DNA of 64,000 bases from an uncultured Collinsella sp. (GTDB lineage: Bacteria > Actinomycetota > Coriobacteriia > Coriobacteriales > Coriobacteriaceae), in the NCBI GenBank assembly GCA_934668345.1, contig CAKUNE010000004.1, positions 62,001-126,000 of the forward strand. The letters are read 5' to 3'. The notes beneath the pieces were generated by a model. That model had not been told where the DNA came from. It worked only from the letters and a program-made list of their open reading frames with translations, and ran no database searches. Positions 46,209 to 55,080 of the stretch are shown one piece after another. Position numbers and translations under genes: made by a program. The first letter of the stretch is position 1. Each line of letters starts with the position of its first letter.

Positions 46209-47145
46209 AGAGAGCACCGAAGAGGATGGCGTAGGTAGTGGATTCGCCGAGCTTGAGCTCGTCGCCGGGATTGAGTTGGGCGGAACGGCCGGGCTCGACC
46301 TGAATGCAGACGCGCGTGGCCCCGTTTACCACCACGGTTCCGTTGGTGGACGACAAGTCCTCGACGTGCCAGATATTTTGAGCATCGCACCAGATATGGG
46401 CATGGCGGGCCGAGACATCGTCGCCGACGTCGGTAATATCGCCCTCACCAGTGGCCAGCGCGCCAATCTCAACACCCTGCTCACTCGGCTGAATCCAGCG
46501 CGGGGCGCTCACGACAAAACTGTTTTGCACGCGCAGCAAGCCCAAGGGGTGCGCCGGGGCGGGTTCGCGTTCGCTCGCAGTCAGCGACATGCCAAGCGAA
46601 CGCGGCGTGGATGTGCCTCCGCCACAAGTCGCGTGTGCGTAGTCGATGGAATAGTTCACCGAGGACCGCACATCCGCCGAACAACCGACGGCGACAAACA
46701 GCACCAGCACGGCCTCGGCGCGCTCGGCGGGCATGAGTTCCGCAGCCTGGGACAGGCGATCGAGCGCGTTGCGATAGAGATTCGTGTCCTGGTGGCACTC
46801 TTCGAGCGCGCGTACCATCGGTTCACCTGCAGGACCGCACACCATATTGATCACAGCCGTGGAGTCCATGGGATTGCGCTGGCGCAGGGCCAGTTGCGAC
46901 ATAATACGCGCAGCCGAGGTACCGTATTCGGCAAAGTAGCGCTGCTGAAGCGTGCCGACCGGCGCGCGAACGATAAAGCGGGAAACCCAAGAGCGATCGG
47001 CGGCTCGGCTCTGCGGGCTGCGGCCGTCGGCGAGCGGACGGGACGAAAGCACCAAGCCGCACAGCTCGATATGGCTCAGATGCGCCGCGCGTTTAAAGAT
47101 GTCAAACATGGCCCCGCATGGGGTGAGCTCAACTTGAGATGCCAT
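46207..47145 (-). CDS. FHA-domain protein with novel N-terminal region, kinase-linked
   Basis: 312 residues. The C-terminal FHA domain (about 220-310) has GDDVSARHAHIWCDAQNI and VEDLSSTNGTVVVNG, with the Arg, Ser, His and Asn needed for phosphothreonine binding. The N-terminal ~200 residues form no family I recognise, with a possible hydrophobic core (AVLVLFVAVGCSADV) and several cysteines. ATG 47145 lies 3 bp after the kinase gene with GGAGG eight bases upstream, so the FHA probably reads phosphothreonines made by that kinase. Confidence 0.85.
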   Translation of the reverse strand: MASQVELTPCGAMFDIFKRAAHLSHIELCGLVLSSRPLADGRSPQSRAADRSWVSRFIVRAPVGTLQQRYFAEYGTSAARIMSQLALRQRNPMDSTAVINMVCGPAGEPMVRALEECHQDTNLYRNALDRLSQAAELMPAERAEAVLVLFVAVGCSADVRSSVNYSIDYAHATCGGGTSTPRSLGMSLTASEREPAPAHPLGLLRVQNSFVVSAPRWIQPSEQGVEIGALATGEGDITDVGDDVSARHAHIWCDAQNIWHVEDLSSTNGTVVVNGATRVCIQVEPGRSAQLNPGDELKLGESTTYAILFGAL

Positions 47146-47148
47146 GAC

Positions 47149-48993
47149 CTAGGCCTCCTTGGTCGTAGAAATAGAATCGGACGATACTTCGACAGGTCCG
47201 CCAAAAGTACGGGCAGCTGCGGCCCCACCGGCAAGCGGAGTCGCCATCTGGGCTTTTGTGCGTCGCGGTGCCGAAACGGGAAGTTCAAAGGCAAAGCCCA
47301 TCGCAAGCAAAAACCACGTAAGCGTATAGGTTGCAATCAGAGCGGCAACAAGGCCGCCCATCACGGCGCGTTGGGAAAATACGCTACATGCAGCCGCAAC
47401 CAGTACCGGAACCTCGCAGGCAGAAAGCGCAAGCACACCCTGCAGGAACCCCGAGCGCCGATCGCGCGCAAGTGCCCCCGCGGCAACGCCGGCTATGCCT
47501 GGTAGCGCCAACGCCAGTGCAGCAATAATACCCGGTAGCGACCCAGACCACACGAGCGATCCCAAAGTCGCCGTCACGCGAGCGCCCGACGCCAGCAGCG
47601 CGGCCGAAACCACGACCACAGCCCAAATCACGCCACAGACGACCGTCGCGCCGACCATCAGCGCGCGACGAACCGCGCGGCCAGACGCATCCATGGGGCA
47701 CGGCGTGAGCGGCTCGCCGCGGAGCGAACGACCGACATTTTGCGCATAGTGGTCACAAAACGCCGAGAGCGCCGCCTCGACCGCTACCGGCTCGGGACGA
47801 TCTTTTTGATGGCTGGACAGACAGGCCATCACCACGTCGAACAGCTGGGCATCGACAAACGCCAGCGCATCGCGTAGCTCTTCGGAATCCGGCTCAAGCC
47901 CCAGCTGCTGGGCCTGCTCAGCCGCGGCGAGCGCCACATCGGGCTCACGACGAAGCAGCTGAGTCAAATCGCAACCGGGCGCATGGGCACCAATGGGATA
48001 GTCGGGCAGCGTGTCCATCTTGAGACGGTAGGGGCTGGCGATGTCGCGCGTCTTTTTGCGCGAACCCGAGGTGCCCGAAGTACTCGGCGCAGCTTCGTAT
48101 GGCGCGACGCCGGCAATGAGCTCGTAAACCGTGCTTGCCGCGGCATAGACGTCGATCGCCGGCGACATACGCAAAGCGCGCAGGTCGGGAATATCGTCGG
48201 TGAGCATCTCGGGCGGAGCGTAGGCCACCGTCGCGCGACGCAGCGTGGCATAGCGCTCGGTAAAGGATGCCTTGCCGCCGGTACCGGCCACGGCCGACGC
48301 AGGCTCGAGCGCCAGCGACGAGCCAAAGTCGATCAGGCACAGGTCAAAGGTGCCCTCGGCAAGCTGCCGGTCAAGCGGTAGACGCGCCGTACGCACCATA
48401 ATATTAGCGGGCGAGATATCGCGATGGACAAAGCCCTCCCCCACCAGGCTCATGCGGCAGAGCAGGTCGAACAGGTCGCGCCCCAAGCGCGCCGCCACAA
48501 GCGGCGATAGGCGGCCGGCATCGTCCACGGCAAAGCGCGAGCGCAAGCGGGCGAGCGTCTCGCCCTCGACCCATTCCATGACAATTGCAGGCACACCGTC
48601 AACCTCGCCCCAGCCATAGAGGCGGGGAAAGCCCTTAAGGCCCGAAAGGGCGCGATGGCATTCATATTCCTCGCGAAATGCCGCTTTGAACTTGGCGACC
48701 AGCGCCTCATGGGCGGCATCGTCGTCAAACTCATCGCGCGTCGGCAAGATGAGCTGTTTGAGTGCTACGGCCTCGCCTTGGGCGTTGACGGCACGCGTCA
48801 CGCGGCCGATACCGCCACGGCGCATGGTGGCATCGTCGGCAAACAGTATCGTAAAACGACGCAGATAGGCAGGCAGTTCGTCCTGACCGAGCGCAATGGC
48901 CGGCTCAAACCCGTCGACACGCGCCAGGCGCAGGCCGACCATGGGATCGCGACCGAGCGATTGTGGTGTGGTGGATGCAAGATCGGTCATCAT
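47149..48993 (-). CDS. Ser/Thr protein kinase with multi-span membrane tail
   Basis: 614 residues. Kinase domain about 45-430: GGIGRVTRA glycine loop, VAL-K79, catalytic loop HRDISPANIM (Asp192, Asn197; Ser replaces the common Lys), IDFGSS metal site (Asp222), and VAYAPPEML. The C-terminal region (about 440-590) has five or six hydrophobic segments instead of PASTA repeats. The start overlaps the stop of the secreted-protein gene (ATGA), and the FHA gene follows after 3 bp. Kinase activity is likely but the loop is atypical. Confidence 0.88.
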   Translation of the reverse strand: MMTDLASTTPQSLGRDPMVGLRLARVDGFEPAIALGQDELPAYLRRFTILFADDATMRRGGIGRVTRAVNAQGEAVALKQLILPTRDEFDDDAAHEALVAKFKAAFREEYECHRALSGLKGFPRLYGWGEVDGVPAIVMEWVEGETLARLRSRFAVDDAGRLSPLVAARLGRDLFDLLCRMSLVGEGFVHRDISPANIMVRTARLPLDRQLAEGTFDLCLIDFGSSLALEPASAVAGTGGKASFTERYATLRRATVAYAPPEMLTDDIPDLRALRMSPAIDVYAAASTVYELIAGVAPYEAAPSTSGTSGSRKKTRDIASPYRLKMDTLPDYPIGAHAPGCDLTQLLRREPDVALAAAEQAQQLGLEPDSEELRDALAFVDAQLFDVVMACLSSHQKDRPEPVAVEAALSAFCDHYAQNVGRSLRGEPLTPCPMDASGRAVRRALMVGATVVCGVIWAVVVVSAALLASGARVTATLGSLVWSGSLPGIIAALALALPGIAGVAAGALARDRRSGFLQGVLALSACEVPVLVAAACSVFSQRAVMGGLVAALIATYTLTWFLLAMGFAFELPVSAPRRTKAQMATPLAGGAAAARTFGGPVEVSSDSISTTKEA

Positions 48994-49895
48994 AGGGCAA
49001 GCGCCGCCACGTTATTGTTGAAGTTACCGAGCGCGACGTCATCATCGCCGTAATGGCCGACCCATTGACATAGGTTGGTGTAACAGCCCCACAGATTGGC
49101 ATACTGCTGATACCACTTTGACCGGGGCGAGAATGTCTGACGACCGAACTCGGCTCGAATGACAAACATCTCCCCGACCAGGCTGTCGCACGGCCTGGGA
49201 TCTCCCGTAGAGTTATAGGTCGAAACCACGTCATTGGCACGAGAAACATAGCCGTCGAGCATGTTGTACTTGGTCACAAGCCAACTGTGAATGCTCTCTT
49301 CCTCAGCAGCGGAAAGGCCACCGGAGTTTGCATCGTTGTCAGTGTTGCCGCCCGTCGAGCCGCCGTTTCCAGACCCTCCGGCAGAGGAACCCGACCCAGA
49401 GCCGCCGCCCGAACTCGACGAATCCGAGCCGGAGCCAGAAGTATCCGAGCTACCGGGCTTTCCGGACTGCTGGGCGTCCTGCTCCTTCTGCTGCTCGACC
49501 TTATTCACCGTTGCCGCCACGCTATTGTTGGACAACCGATCGATGATCTTGGTGTTGGTGAGCACGATGGTTTTGCCATTGGCAAGCGTGACTTCGTTGT
49601 CCGGGGCCTCGGCGCCGTCCGCGTCGTCGGTGCCAAACACAATATGCGCGACCACACTTGCCCAAGCATATCCAGTCGTGGTGCCCAGGTCACTTTTGAC
49701 CTCATGCCCCACGCGCGGTTCGCGTGCGGCATGTGCCTGCATCATGGACGGCACGGTCATGCCATAGGCAGAAACGCCAGCTATGACCAGCACCAGCGAG
49801 CAAGACAGCAGTGCGTACGCCCGCGGCGCCAAGCCCAGTCGGCGTCGCATGCGCACCGCGGCGTCGCGCTTTGTCTGAGTGCCACCGGGCCGCAT
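48990..49895 (-). CDS. Secreted or membrane-anchored hypothetical protein with Ser/Gly linker
   Basis: 301 residues from ATG 49895 (GGAGGA six bases upstream). A basic N-terminus (TQTKRDAAVRMRRRLGLAPR) leads into one membrane segment (YALLSCSLVLVIAGVSAYGM). An extracellular part follows with a low-complexity Ser/Gly stretch (about 150-205) and a C-terminal domain of ~90 residues with four cysteines (RPCDSLVGEMF, NLWGCYTNLCQWVG). I recognise no family. As first gene of the operon with kinase and FHA genes it may be the sensor or the exported effector. Confidence 0.75.
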   Translation of the reverse strand: MRPGGTQTKRDAAVRMRRRLGLAPRAYALLSCSLVLVIAGVSAYGMTVPSMMQAHAAREPRVGHEVKSDLGTTTGYAWASVVAHIVFGTDDADGAEAPDNEVTLANGKTIVLTNTKIIDRLSNNSVAATVNKVEQQKEQDAQQSGKPGSSDTSGSGSDSSSSGGGSGSGSSAGGSGNGGSTGGNTDNDANSGGLSAAEEESIHSWLVTKYNMLDGYVSRANDVVSTYNSTGDPRPCDSLVGEMFVIRAEFGRQTFSPRSKWYQQYANLWGCYTNLCQWVGHYGDDDVALGNFNNNVAALAL

Positions 49896-50074
49896 GCGTT
49901 CTCCTCCAACAAAAACACGCCGCTCGGGAGCGGCGCATTCATTCGAATCCATATTTGAGTGTATCAGCGAACCCAAAAGGTTGCGCAACGAATGGGCAAA
50001 TTAAGGATGCGAGTGGAAGCATCCATGCGATAAGCGGATACAAAGCATCTTTGTTGCACAACAAACTTACAGTC

Positions 50075-50102
50075 GCACGGGGAAATTATGACTACCCCGT
50101 GC
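50075..50102 (-). terminator. Hairpin downstream of recR
   Basis: GCACGGGG (50075-50082) pairs with CCCCGTGC (50095-50102). It has only a weak T-rich tail on the minus strand. The rest of 49896-50140 has no gene. Confidence 0.5.
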
Positions 50103-50140
50103 GTCGCGAGGAAAACATACGGCAGGAGCAGGCTCGCCAC

Positions 50141-50737
50141 CTAAATCGTGCGACGGGCCTCGATGGCGCGCCCAAGCGTAAGCTCGTCGGCATACTCCAG
50201 GTCGCCGCCCACGGGCAGGCCGCTCGCCAGACGCGACACCTCAACGCCCAGCGGCTTGATAGTGCGGGCCAGGTAACTCGCCGTGGTCTCGCCCTCAATA
50301 TTGGGGTTGGTGGCGATGATGACCTCGTGGATGTCCTCGTGGCCCAAGCGTGCCAGCAGCTCGCGAATGTGCAGCTGCTCGGGGCCAATCTTGTCCATGG
50401 GACTGATCACGCCGCCCAATACGTGGTAGAGACCGTGGTAGCTGCCCGTGCGCTCGATCGCCTGGACATCGCGCGGCTCGCCCACCACGCAAATGCGAGT
50501 GGTATCGCGCATCGGGTCCTGGCAGATGGAGCACTCGTCGGCCGTGGCGTAGTTAAAGCAGCGGCTGCAAAAGTGGACCTCCTGCTTGACCTCCAGGATG
50601 GCCTCGGCCAGGCGGCGGGCCTCCTCGGCATCGGCCTCGAGCAGGTAATAGGCGATGCGCTGGGCCGACTTGGGACCAATGCCCGGCAGACGGCCCAGCT
50701 CATCGAGCAGTTTTTGCAGACTGTGATTCGCACTCAT
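50141..50737 (-). CDS. recR: Recombination protein RecR
   Basis: 198 residues. RecFOR pathway loader of RecA. An N-terminal helix-hairpin-helix ([20 protein letters not shown]), a four-cysteine zinc finger ([19 protein letters not shown]), and a Toprim domain ([17 protein letters not shown]...[19 protein letters not shown]) are seen. It lies 13 bp after ybaB as in most bacteria; ATG 50737 has a poor ribosome site, so translation may depend on ybaB coupling. Confidence 0.97.
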   Translation of the reverse strand: MSANHSLQKLLDELGRLPGIGPKSAQRIAYYLLEADAEEARRLAEAILEVKQEVHFCSRCFNYATADECSICQDPMRDTTRICVVGEPRDVQAIERTGSYHGLYHVLGGVISPMDKIGPEQLHIRELLARLGHEDIHEVIIATNPNIEGETTASYLARTIKPLGVEVSRLASGLPVGGDLEYADELTLGRAIEARRTI

Positions 50738-50750
50738 ATATATGTGTGTC

Positions 50751-51071
50751 TTAGAACGGCATGCCCGGGATGTTGAGGCCGCCGGTGATGGCGCCCATCT
50801 GCTTGTTGGCGAGCTCGTTGACGCCGCGGACGGCCTCGTTGACGGCAGCCATGATCATGTCCTGCAGCATATCGACGTCCTCGGGATCGAGGGCATCGGG
50901 ATCGATGGTGAGGTTGACGAGCTCCATCTCGCCGTTAACGGTCACCTTGACCATGCCGCCGCCGGCAGAGGCGTCGACGGTCTGGGACTTGAGGTTCTCC
51001 TGCGCGGCGGCAAGCTGCTCCTGCATCTTGCGAGCCTGCTTCATCATCTGCTGCATGTTCATACCGGCCAT
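50751..51071 (-). CDS. YbaB/EbfC family nucleoid-associated protein
   Basis: 106 residues, homodimeric DNA-binding protein. [24 protein letters not shown] and DGxV-type sheet residues ([17 protein letters not shown]) are typical. ATG 51071 follows AAGGAG. It belongs to the conserved dnaX-ybaB-recR order, although here dnaX is 1.4 kb away because of inserted genes. Confidence 0.95.
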   Translation of the reverse strand: MAGMNMQQMMKQARKMQEQLAAAQENLKSQTVDASAGGGMVKVTVNGEMELVNLTIDPDALDPEDVDMLQDMIMAAVNEAVRGVNELANKQMGAITGGLNIPGMPF

Positions 51072-51410
51072 GATGGCTCCTTTACGTGCGGCCGCACGCC
51101 GAGCTGCAAGGGCAGCCGGAGCACGGCGGGACTTTCAAACTCAAAAATCGTACCACGGCGCGCGGCGAGAGAGCGGGGCGGACGTGTTACCTCAGTCGAT
51201 ATACATGTCCTGGAGCGTGATACGCCCCCAGGATTATGCAAAGTTGAATAATTCGCATCTGCATAATATTGAAAGCTAAATCTCGTAGAGCCGGAATCCG
51301 ACATTTAATGCGTACCACTAAATGGCTAAATGCCGAGCCACTACTCGAGGCGGCACGCATGACGGCGGGGTATAATTTGATTGCCATAGATAGCAATTTG
51401 GAGGTGCCCC
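51072..51410. other. Insert border region between ybaB and the 51411 gene
   Basis: 339 bp with no gene. It contains the ybaB promoter region, an AT-rich stretch (51230-51330) and a perfect TATAAT at 51371-51376, a probable -10 box for the plus-strand gene at 51411. Confidence 0.5.
51371..51376 (+). promoter_or_regulatory. Candidate -10 box TATAAT for the 51411 gene
   Basis: Perfect TATAAT 35 bases before ATG. No good -35 hexamer is seen at the expected spacing. Confidence 0.45.
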
Positions 51411-51920
51411 ATGAACGCCCCCGACGCGCTCCAAAACATCCGCTCAAAACACCCCGTTGCATATTTGGTTCTCTATCTCTTTGTCGGCTGGGCATTGCTG
51501 GTTGTCATCACCCATGCTATAGCCTTTGGAGCAGAACTGCTGATAGCCAGCTCGGACCAGCCCATCGTCAAATGGGAGACGACCGATAAGTGCACCGACG
51601 GAACCCGAACCGTTTACTACAACAGCCCGTCCCTCTACCAAGAGTTCAAGGTCAAGATAAAGGACTTCAAGATTGTCGATGCCGAACCGGGCTCTTTATT
51701 GACAATCGGAGCAACCGTCAACGCCGAGCAAGTCGAATACACGGACAGCCATGCGGCGTATCGTATCGACCTCAGCATCCTAGGCCGACCGTCACGCACC
51801 TGTCTGCTCGAATGCGATATACGCGGCACCACGTTGCACATGTCCGAAATACAGATGCGCCCGGACAAAACCCCCAAAGAGCTGGGGATCCTAAGCCCGG
51901 CGAGCGACTCTCAACAGTAG
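51411..51920 (+). CDS. Hypothetical single-span membrane protein inserted in dnaX-ybaB gap
   Basis: 169 residues. An N-terminal membrane helix (HPVAYLVLYLFVGWALLVVI, about 14-35) is followed by an external beta-rich domain with three cysteines. The start is firm (GGAGG six bases before ATG). I recognise no family. Its 3' end overlaps the convergent DUF4160 gene by 10 bases. Confidence 0.7.
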   Translation: MNAPDALQNIRSKHPVAYLVLYLFVGWALLVVITHAIAFGAELLIASSDQPIVKWETTDKCTDGTRTVYYNSPSLYQEFKVKIKDFKIVDAEPGSLLTIGATVNAEQVEYTDSHAAYRIDLSILGRPSRTCLLECDIRGTTLHMSEIQMRPDKTPKELGILSPASDSQQ

Positions 51921-52183
51921 AACGATAGCCCGCCAGTTGTTTCTTTCCAACGTTTGCAAATCAGCGCATGGTTAGATGAAACAAACTGCATGATATCGCG
52001 TAAATCCCGAGCAGGAATATCGCCCTTGTTATGGGCCAGCTTGCATCCGCCGGAGCGGGTAAGCCATATCTTGGTTGCCTCGGCAGTGGGGCGCTTGACC
52101 GCAACGTGAACATGGACAGGTTCGCCGTTCTCCCCCGTCCAGAAGAAGATGATGTACGGCCCGAGTCGAAACAGGCTAGGCAT
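51911..52183 (-). CDS. DUF4160-family small protein
   Basis: 90 residues from ATG 52183. MPSLFRLGPYIIFFWTGENG, VHVHVAVKRPTAEATKIWL and RDLRDIMQFVSSNHALICKRW match the DUF4160 pattern (N-terminal MPxxxR, a PxHxH-type beta motif, terminal helix). DUF4160 genes are often paired with a small partner and have been suggested as toxin-antitoxin-like; this is not proven. It overlaps the preceding gene by 8 bases. Confidence 0.75.
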   Translation of the reverse strand: MPSLFRLGPYIIFFWTGENGEPVHVHVAVKRPTAEATKIWLTRSGGCKLAHNKGDIPARDLRDIMQFVSSNHALICKRWKETTGGLSFYC

Positions 52184-52436
52184 AGACTCGTCCGCCTTCG
52201 TAGGCAAAACGCAGGATGAGCGGGGCATTGTTACGCACGAAATCATCGAGTTCTTTGAGGTCTGCTTCGCTAAAGCCCTCGTGTGACACCCAATTGAATG
52301 CCGGCAAGATACACTCCGCCGTGTCAAAACCCCAATCGCGCGGGCGCTCCACAACAACCTTCACCGTGTTGTCCTCCCGGACTTCGGAATACGAAACCTG
52401 CGTATCGTCCTCAAGGCGGACATATTCCCACATCAT
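52176..52436 (-). CDS. Small hypothetical partner of the DUF4160 protein
   Basis: 86 residues, acidic. A start MMWEYVRLEDDTQVSYSEV, then a strand-rich part and a helix (FSEADLKELDDFVRNNAPLI). GGAG is eight bases before ATG 52436. No family recognised; DUF2442-type partners usually look different. The 8-base overlap with the DUF4160 gene suggests translational coupling and a two-protein unit. Confidence 0.7.
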   Translation of the reverse strand: MMWEYVRLEDDTQVSYSEVREDNTVKVVVERPRDWGFDTAECILPAFNWVSHEGFSEADLKELDDFVRNNAPLILRFAYEGGRVYA

Positions 52437-52490
52437 AAGCTCGCTCCGTTCAAAGGGTTCTCTTCTTGAGCAGTATACCCGCCTGCGCAG

Positions 52491-54965
52491 CTACTCCACC
52501 GGTTTGAAGATGGTGGCCTGACCGAAGACGCTGCGGATGAGGTCTTTGGCCTCGTCCTCGGTCTGCGGGATGCTCGGGGCTGCGCCCTGATGGCCGAAGG
52601 GGCTGCCCGCACCGGGGTTGGACTCCCAGGGAGCCGCGGGGGCGTCGTCGCTTGCGGGGGCCGCGGGTGCCTCCGCAGCGGGCTTGGGCGCGGACGCCGT
52701 GGCCGGCACGTCGAACGGAGGCAGATCGTCCCCGCTCGCATCGCCAGCGAAGCCGCCGACCATAGCGTCGTCGTAGGGCACCTGCTCGGATTCCCACGGT
52801 GCAGACTGCGCAGACGGCTGAGCCTTGGGAGCGGACGCGCGCTCGGGCGCTCGGGGTGCGGGCTCGGTCGGGAGCTTGCCCGTGGCAGGAGCGCCAGCGG
52901 GGTTGTCGGAGCGCAGCCAGGGGGCTTTGCCCAGGTCGGATGACTTGGGCGCAGGCGCGGCGGCGGGCTTGGGCGCGGGGACCGGAGCAGCTTGTTTGGG
53001 CGCAGCGGGTTCAGGCGCCGACGGGGTCGGTGCCGCTACCGGTGCCGCTTTTGGCTGCGTCGCGCTGACGCTCGAGGATGCAGGGGCCGCCGAGGACACG
53101 GGTTGCGGGTCCGCAGATGCCGCAGCCCGCGCAGATGGAGAATGCTCCTCATGTTGAGGAGCCGGCGTGCCACCTCCATCCAGGACGTAGTCGACGGTGC
53201 GACGACCGAAGACCGCGCAGACCGTCGGCAGGACCACCGACTGCGTATCGGCGCGACCGAGCATCTTGATGGCAAAAGTCGAACCCGCGGGGAACGAGAC
53301 CGTGAGCTTGGAGCCGTCGTCGGCCGTGGCGCGGGCGTTGAGCAAAAGCCCTGCGTAGGAAGCCTGACGCGCCTTGACACGCTCGACAACCTCGGCCCAT
53401 TTGCGCTGCAGCTCTCCGGCATCCTCGACCGCGGGCGTCTCGGCAGCACCGGCGGCGGCAACCTGGGCGGCATTGTTGGACTGGGGCTTAGGTGCCGGAG
53501 CGGTGGCAGGCGCGGGAGCCGGGGCAGCGGCGGGCTGGGGCGCGGACGCCGCAGACTTGGACGCCGGTGCGGACGCAGCACGAGACGCCGGCTGAGCCGC
53601 CGGAGCGGCAGCACCACGGTCCCAAGGCATTCCGCCCTGATGCGCGGACGTAGCAGCGGGGGCAGTGGATGCCGCCGGAGCGGCAGCACGGGCGCCCGAA
53701 ATGAGCGTCGGCTGCTGGGCAGCAGCGGGTACGGATGCTACAGGCGCGGCGGCCTGAGCAGCAGCCACGCTCGCCGGCACGGCGCCGTTGGCAACCATGG
53801 CCTCCAGGCGTGCCACGCGCTCGGCCAATGCCTCAATCGTTATATCAGCCTCGGGGCGTGCCAGACGCGTGCAGGCAATCTCGAGCACCAGGCGCACGTC
53901 GCTCGCGCCCCTCATCTCCAGTGCGGCATCGTCGAGCACTGTCAGCACACGGGCCAGGCGGTCGGCAGGATGCTCGCCAAAGGCAGCGGCCTCGGCAGCA
54001 AGCGCCTCGGCCTGCTCAGAGCCGCCCTCAAACAGCTCGGCGCGGGCACCGGCAACGCAGGCAACGTACACGTCACGCACATGCGCCACCAGGTCGCGCG
54101 TCAGCTCCAGCAGGTCGTTTCCTTCCTCGACCTGCGCACGAATCAGTCCATAGAGCTCGGCAACATCGCGATCGGCAATGGCGCGGGAAAACTCGCCCAG
54201 AATCTGGTCCGAAACCTCGCCTAAAAGCGAGCGGGCGTCGTCCGCATGCACAGTACCGTTACCAAAGACGCTCAGCTGCTCCAGCGTGGACAATGCGTCG
54301 CGCATGCCGCCCTTGGCATGGCGCGCCACGATAGCCAGCGCCTCGTCGTCGTAATCGAAGCCCTCCTGCTCGCACACGTATGCCAGGCGATGCTCAATAT
54401 CCTCGTTGCCGATGCGATGGAAATCGAAACGCTGGCAGCGCGAGAGGATGGTCTCCAGAATCTTTTGCGGGTCGGTGGTGCACAGCACAAAGATCACGTG
54501 TGCCGGCGGCTCCTCGAGCGTCTTGAGCAGCGCGTTGAACGCCGCCGTCGTGAGCATGTGGACCTCGTCGATGATATAGATCTTGTACTTGCCACGCACC
54601 GGGGCAAAGTTGACGGAGTTGATGATCTCCTCGCGCACGTTGTCCACGCCGGTACGGCTTGCGGCATCGAGCTCGTAGACATCGGGGTGGTTGCCCTCGG
54701 CAATGAGCTCGCACTCCTCACAGGTGCCGTCGGGCATGCAGCCGCTTGCACCCTCGGCGCGCGCCGCCTCGGCATTGCGGCACAGCAGTGCCTTGGCCAG
54801 AATGCGCGCCATGGTGGTCTTGCCCGTGCCGCGCGGTCCGCAGAACAGGTAGGCGTGGGACAGGCGCCCCTCGGTGATGGCGTGCTCGAGCGTCGAGACG
54901 ATATGCTGCTGGCCCACCACGGAGTCGAAGGTGAGCGGGCGATACTTTCGGTACAACGATTCCAT
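52491..54965 (-). CDS. dnaX: DNA polymerase III gamma/tau subunit
   Basis: 824 residues from ATG 54965 (GGGGGAG upstream); the open frame further upstream is a shadow of the divergent gene. Clamp-loader ATPase: Walker A CGPRGTGKTTMARI (about 42-55), zinc-binding cysteines (CMPDGTCEECELI, about 80), DEVHML Walker B and the SRC sensor (ILSRCQRFDF). From about residue 375 to 800 it is Ala/Pro-rich with one folded island near 510-590. There is no A-rich slippery site, so a shorter gamma form by frameshift is not indicated. Confidence 0.95.
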   Translation of the reverse strand: MESLYRKYRPLTFDSVVGQQHIVSTLEHAITEGRLSHAYLFCGPRGTGKTTMARILAKALLCRNAEAARAEGASGCMPDGTCEECELIAEGNHPDVYELDAASRTGVDNVREEIINSVNFAPVRGKYKIYIIDEVHMLTTAAFNALLKTLEEPPAHVIFVLCTTDPQKILETILSRCQRFDFHRIGNEDIEHRLAYVCEQEGFDYDDEALAIVARHAKGGMRDALSTLEQLSVFGNGTVHADDARSLLGEVSDQILGEFSRAIADRDVAELYGLIRAQVEEGNDLLELTRDLVAHVRDVYVACVAGARAELFEGGSEQAEALAAEAAAFGEHPADRLARVLTVLDDAALEMRGASDVRLVLEIACTRLARPEADITIEALAERVARLEAMVANGAVPASVAAAQAAAPVASVPAAAQQPTLISGARAAAPAASTAPAATSAHQGGMPWDRGAAAPAAQPASRAASAPASKSAASAPQPAAAPAPAPATAPAPKPQSNNAAQVAAAGAAETPAVEDAGELQRKWAEVVERVKARQASYAGLLLNARATADDGSKLTVSFPAGSTFAIKMLGRADTQSVVLPTVCAVFGRRTVDYVLDGGGTPAPQHEEHSPSARAAASADPQPVSSAAPASSSVSATQPKAAPVAAPTPSAPEPAAPKQAAPVPAPKPAAAPAPKSSDLGKAPWLRSDNPAGAPATGKLPTEPAPRAPERASAPKAQPSAQSAPWESEQVPYDDAMVGGFAGDASGDDLPPFDVPATASAPKPAAEAPAAPASDDAPAAPWESNPGAGSPFGHQGAAPSIPQTEDEAKDLIRSVFGQATIFKPVE

Positions 54966-55080
54966 GGGTGCTCCCCCGGGTATACTGAGTCTTGTTGCCG
55001 CGACGGCCATGCGGTCGCACGGCATACTGCATTCATAATAACCCGTACGGCGAGCCCGCCGCGATAGGAGTCCAAAGAGC

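Noticed and set aside
51911-52436. Definite toxin-antitoxin system
   Set aside because: The layout fits, but DUF4160 pairs lack settled toxin evidence and the partner is unrecognised, so only a description is given.
52491-54965. Programmed frameshift in dnaX giving a separate gamma subunit
   Set aside because: No A-rich slippery heptamer or following structure was seen in the GC-rich region after the ATPase domain.
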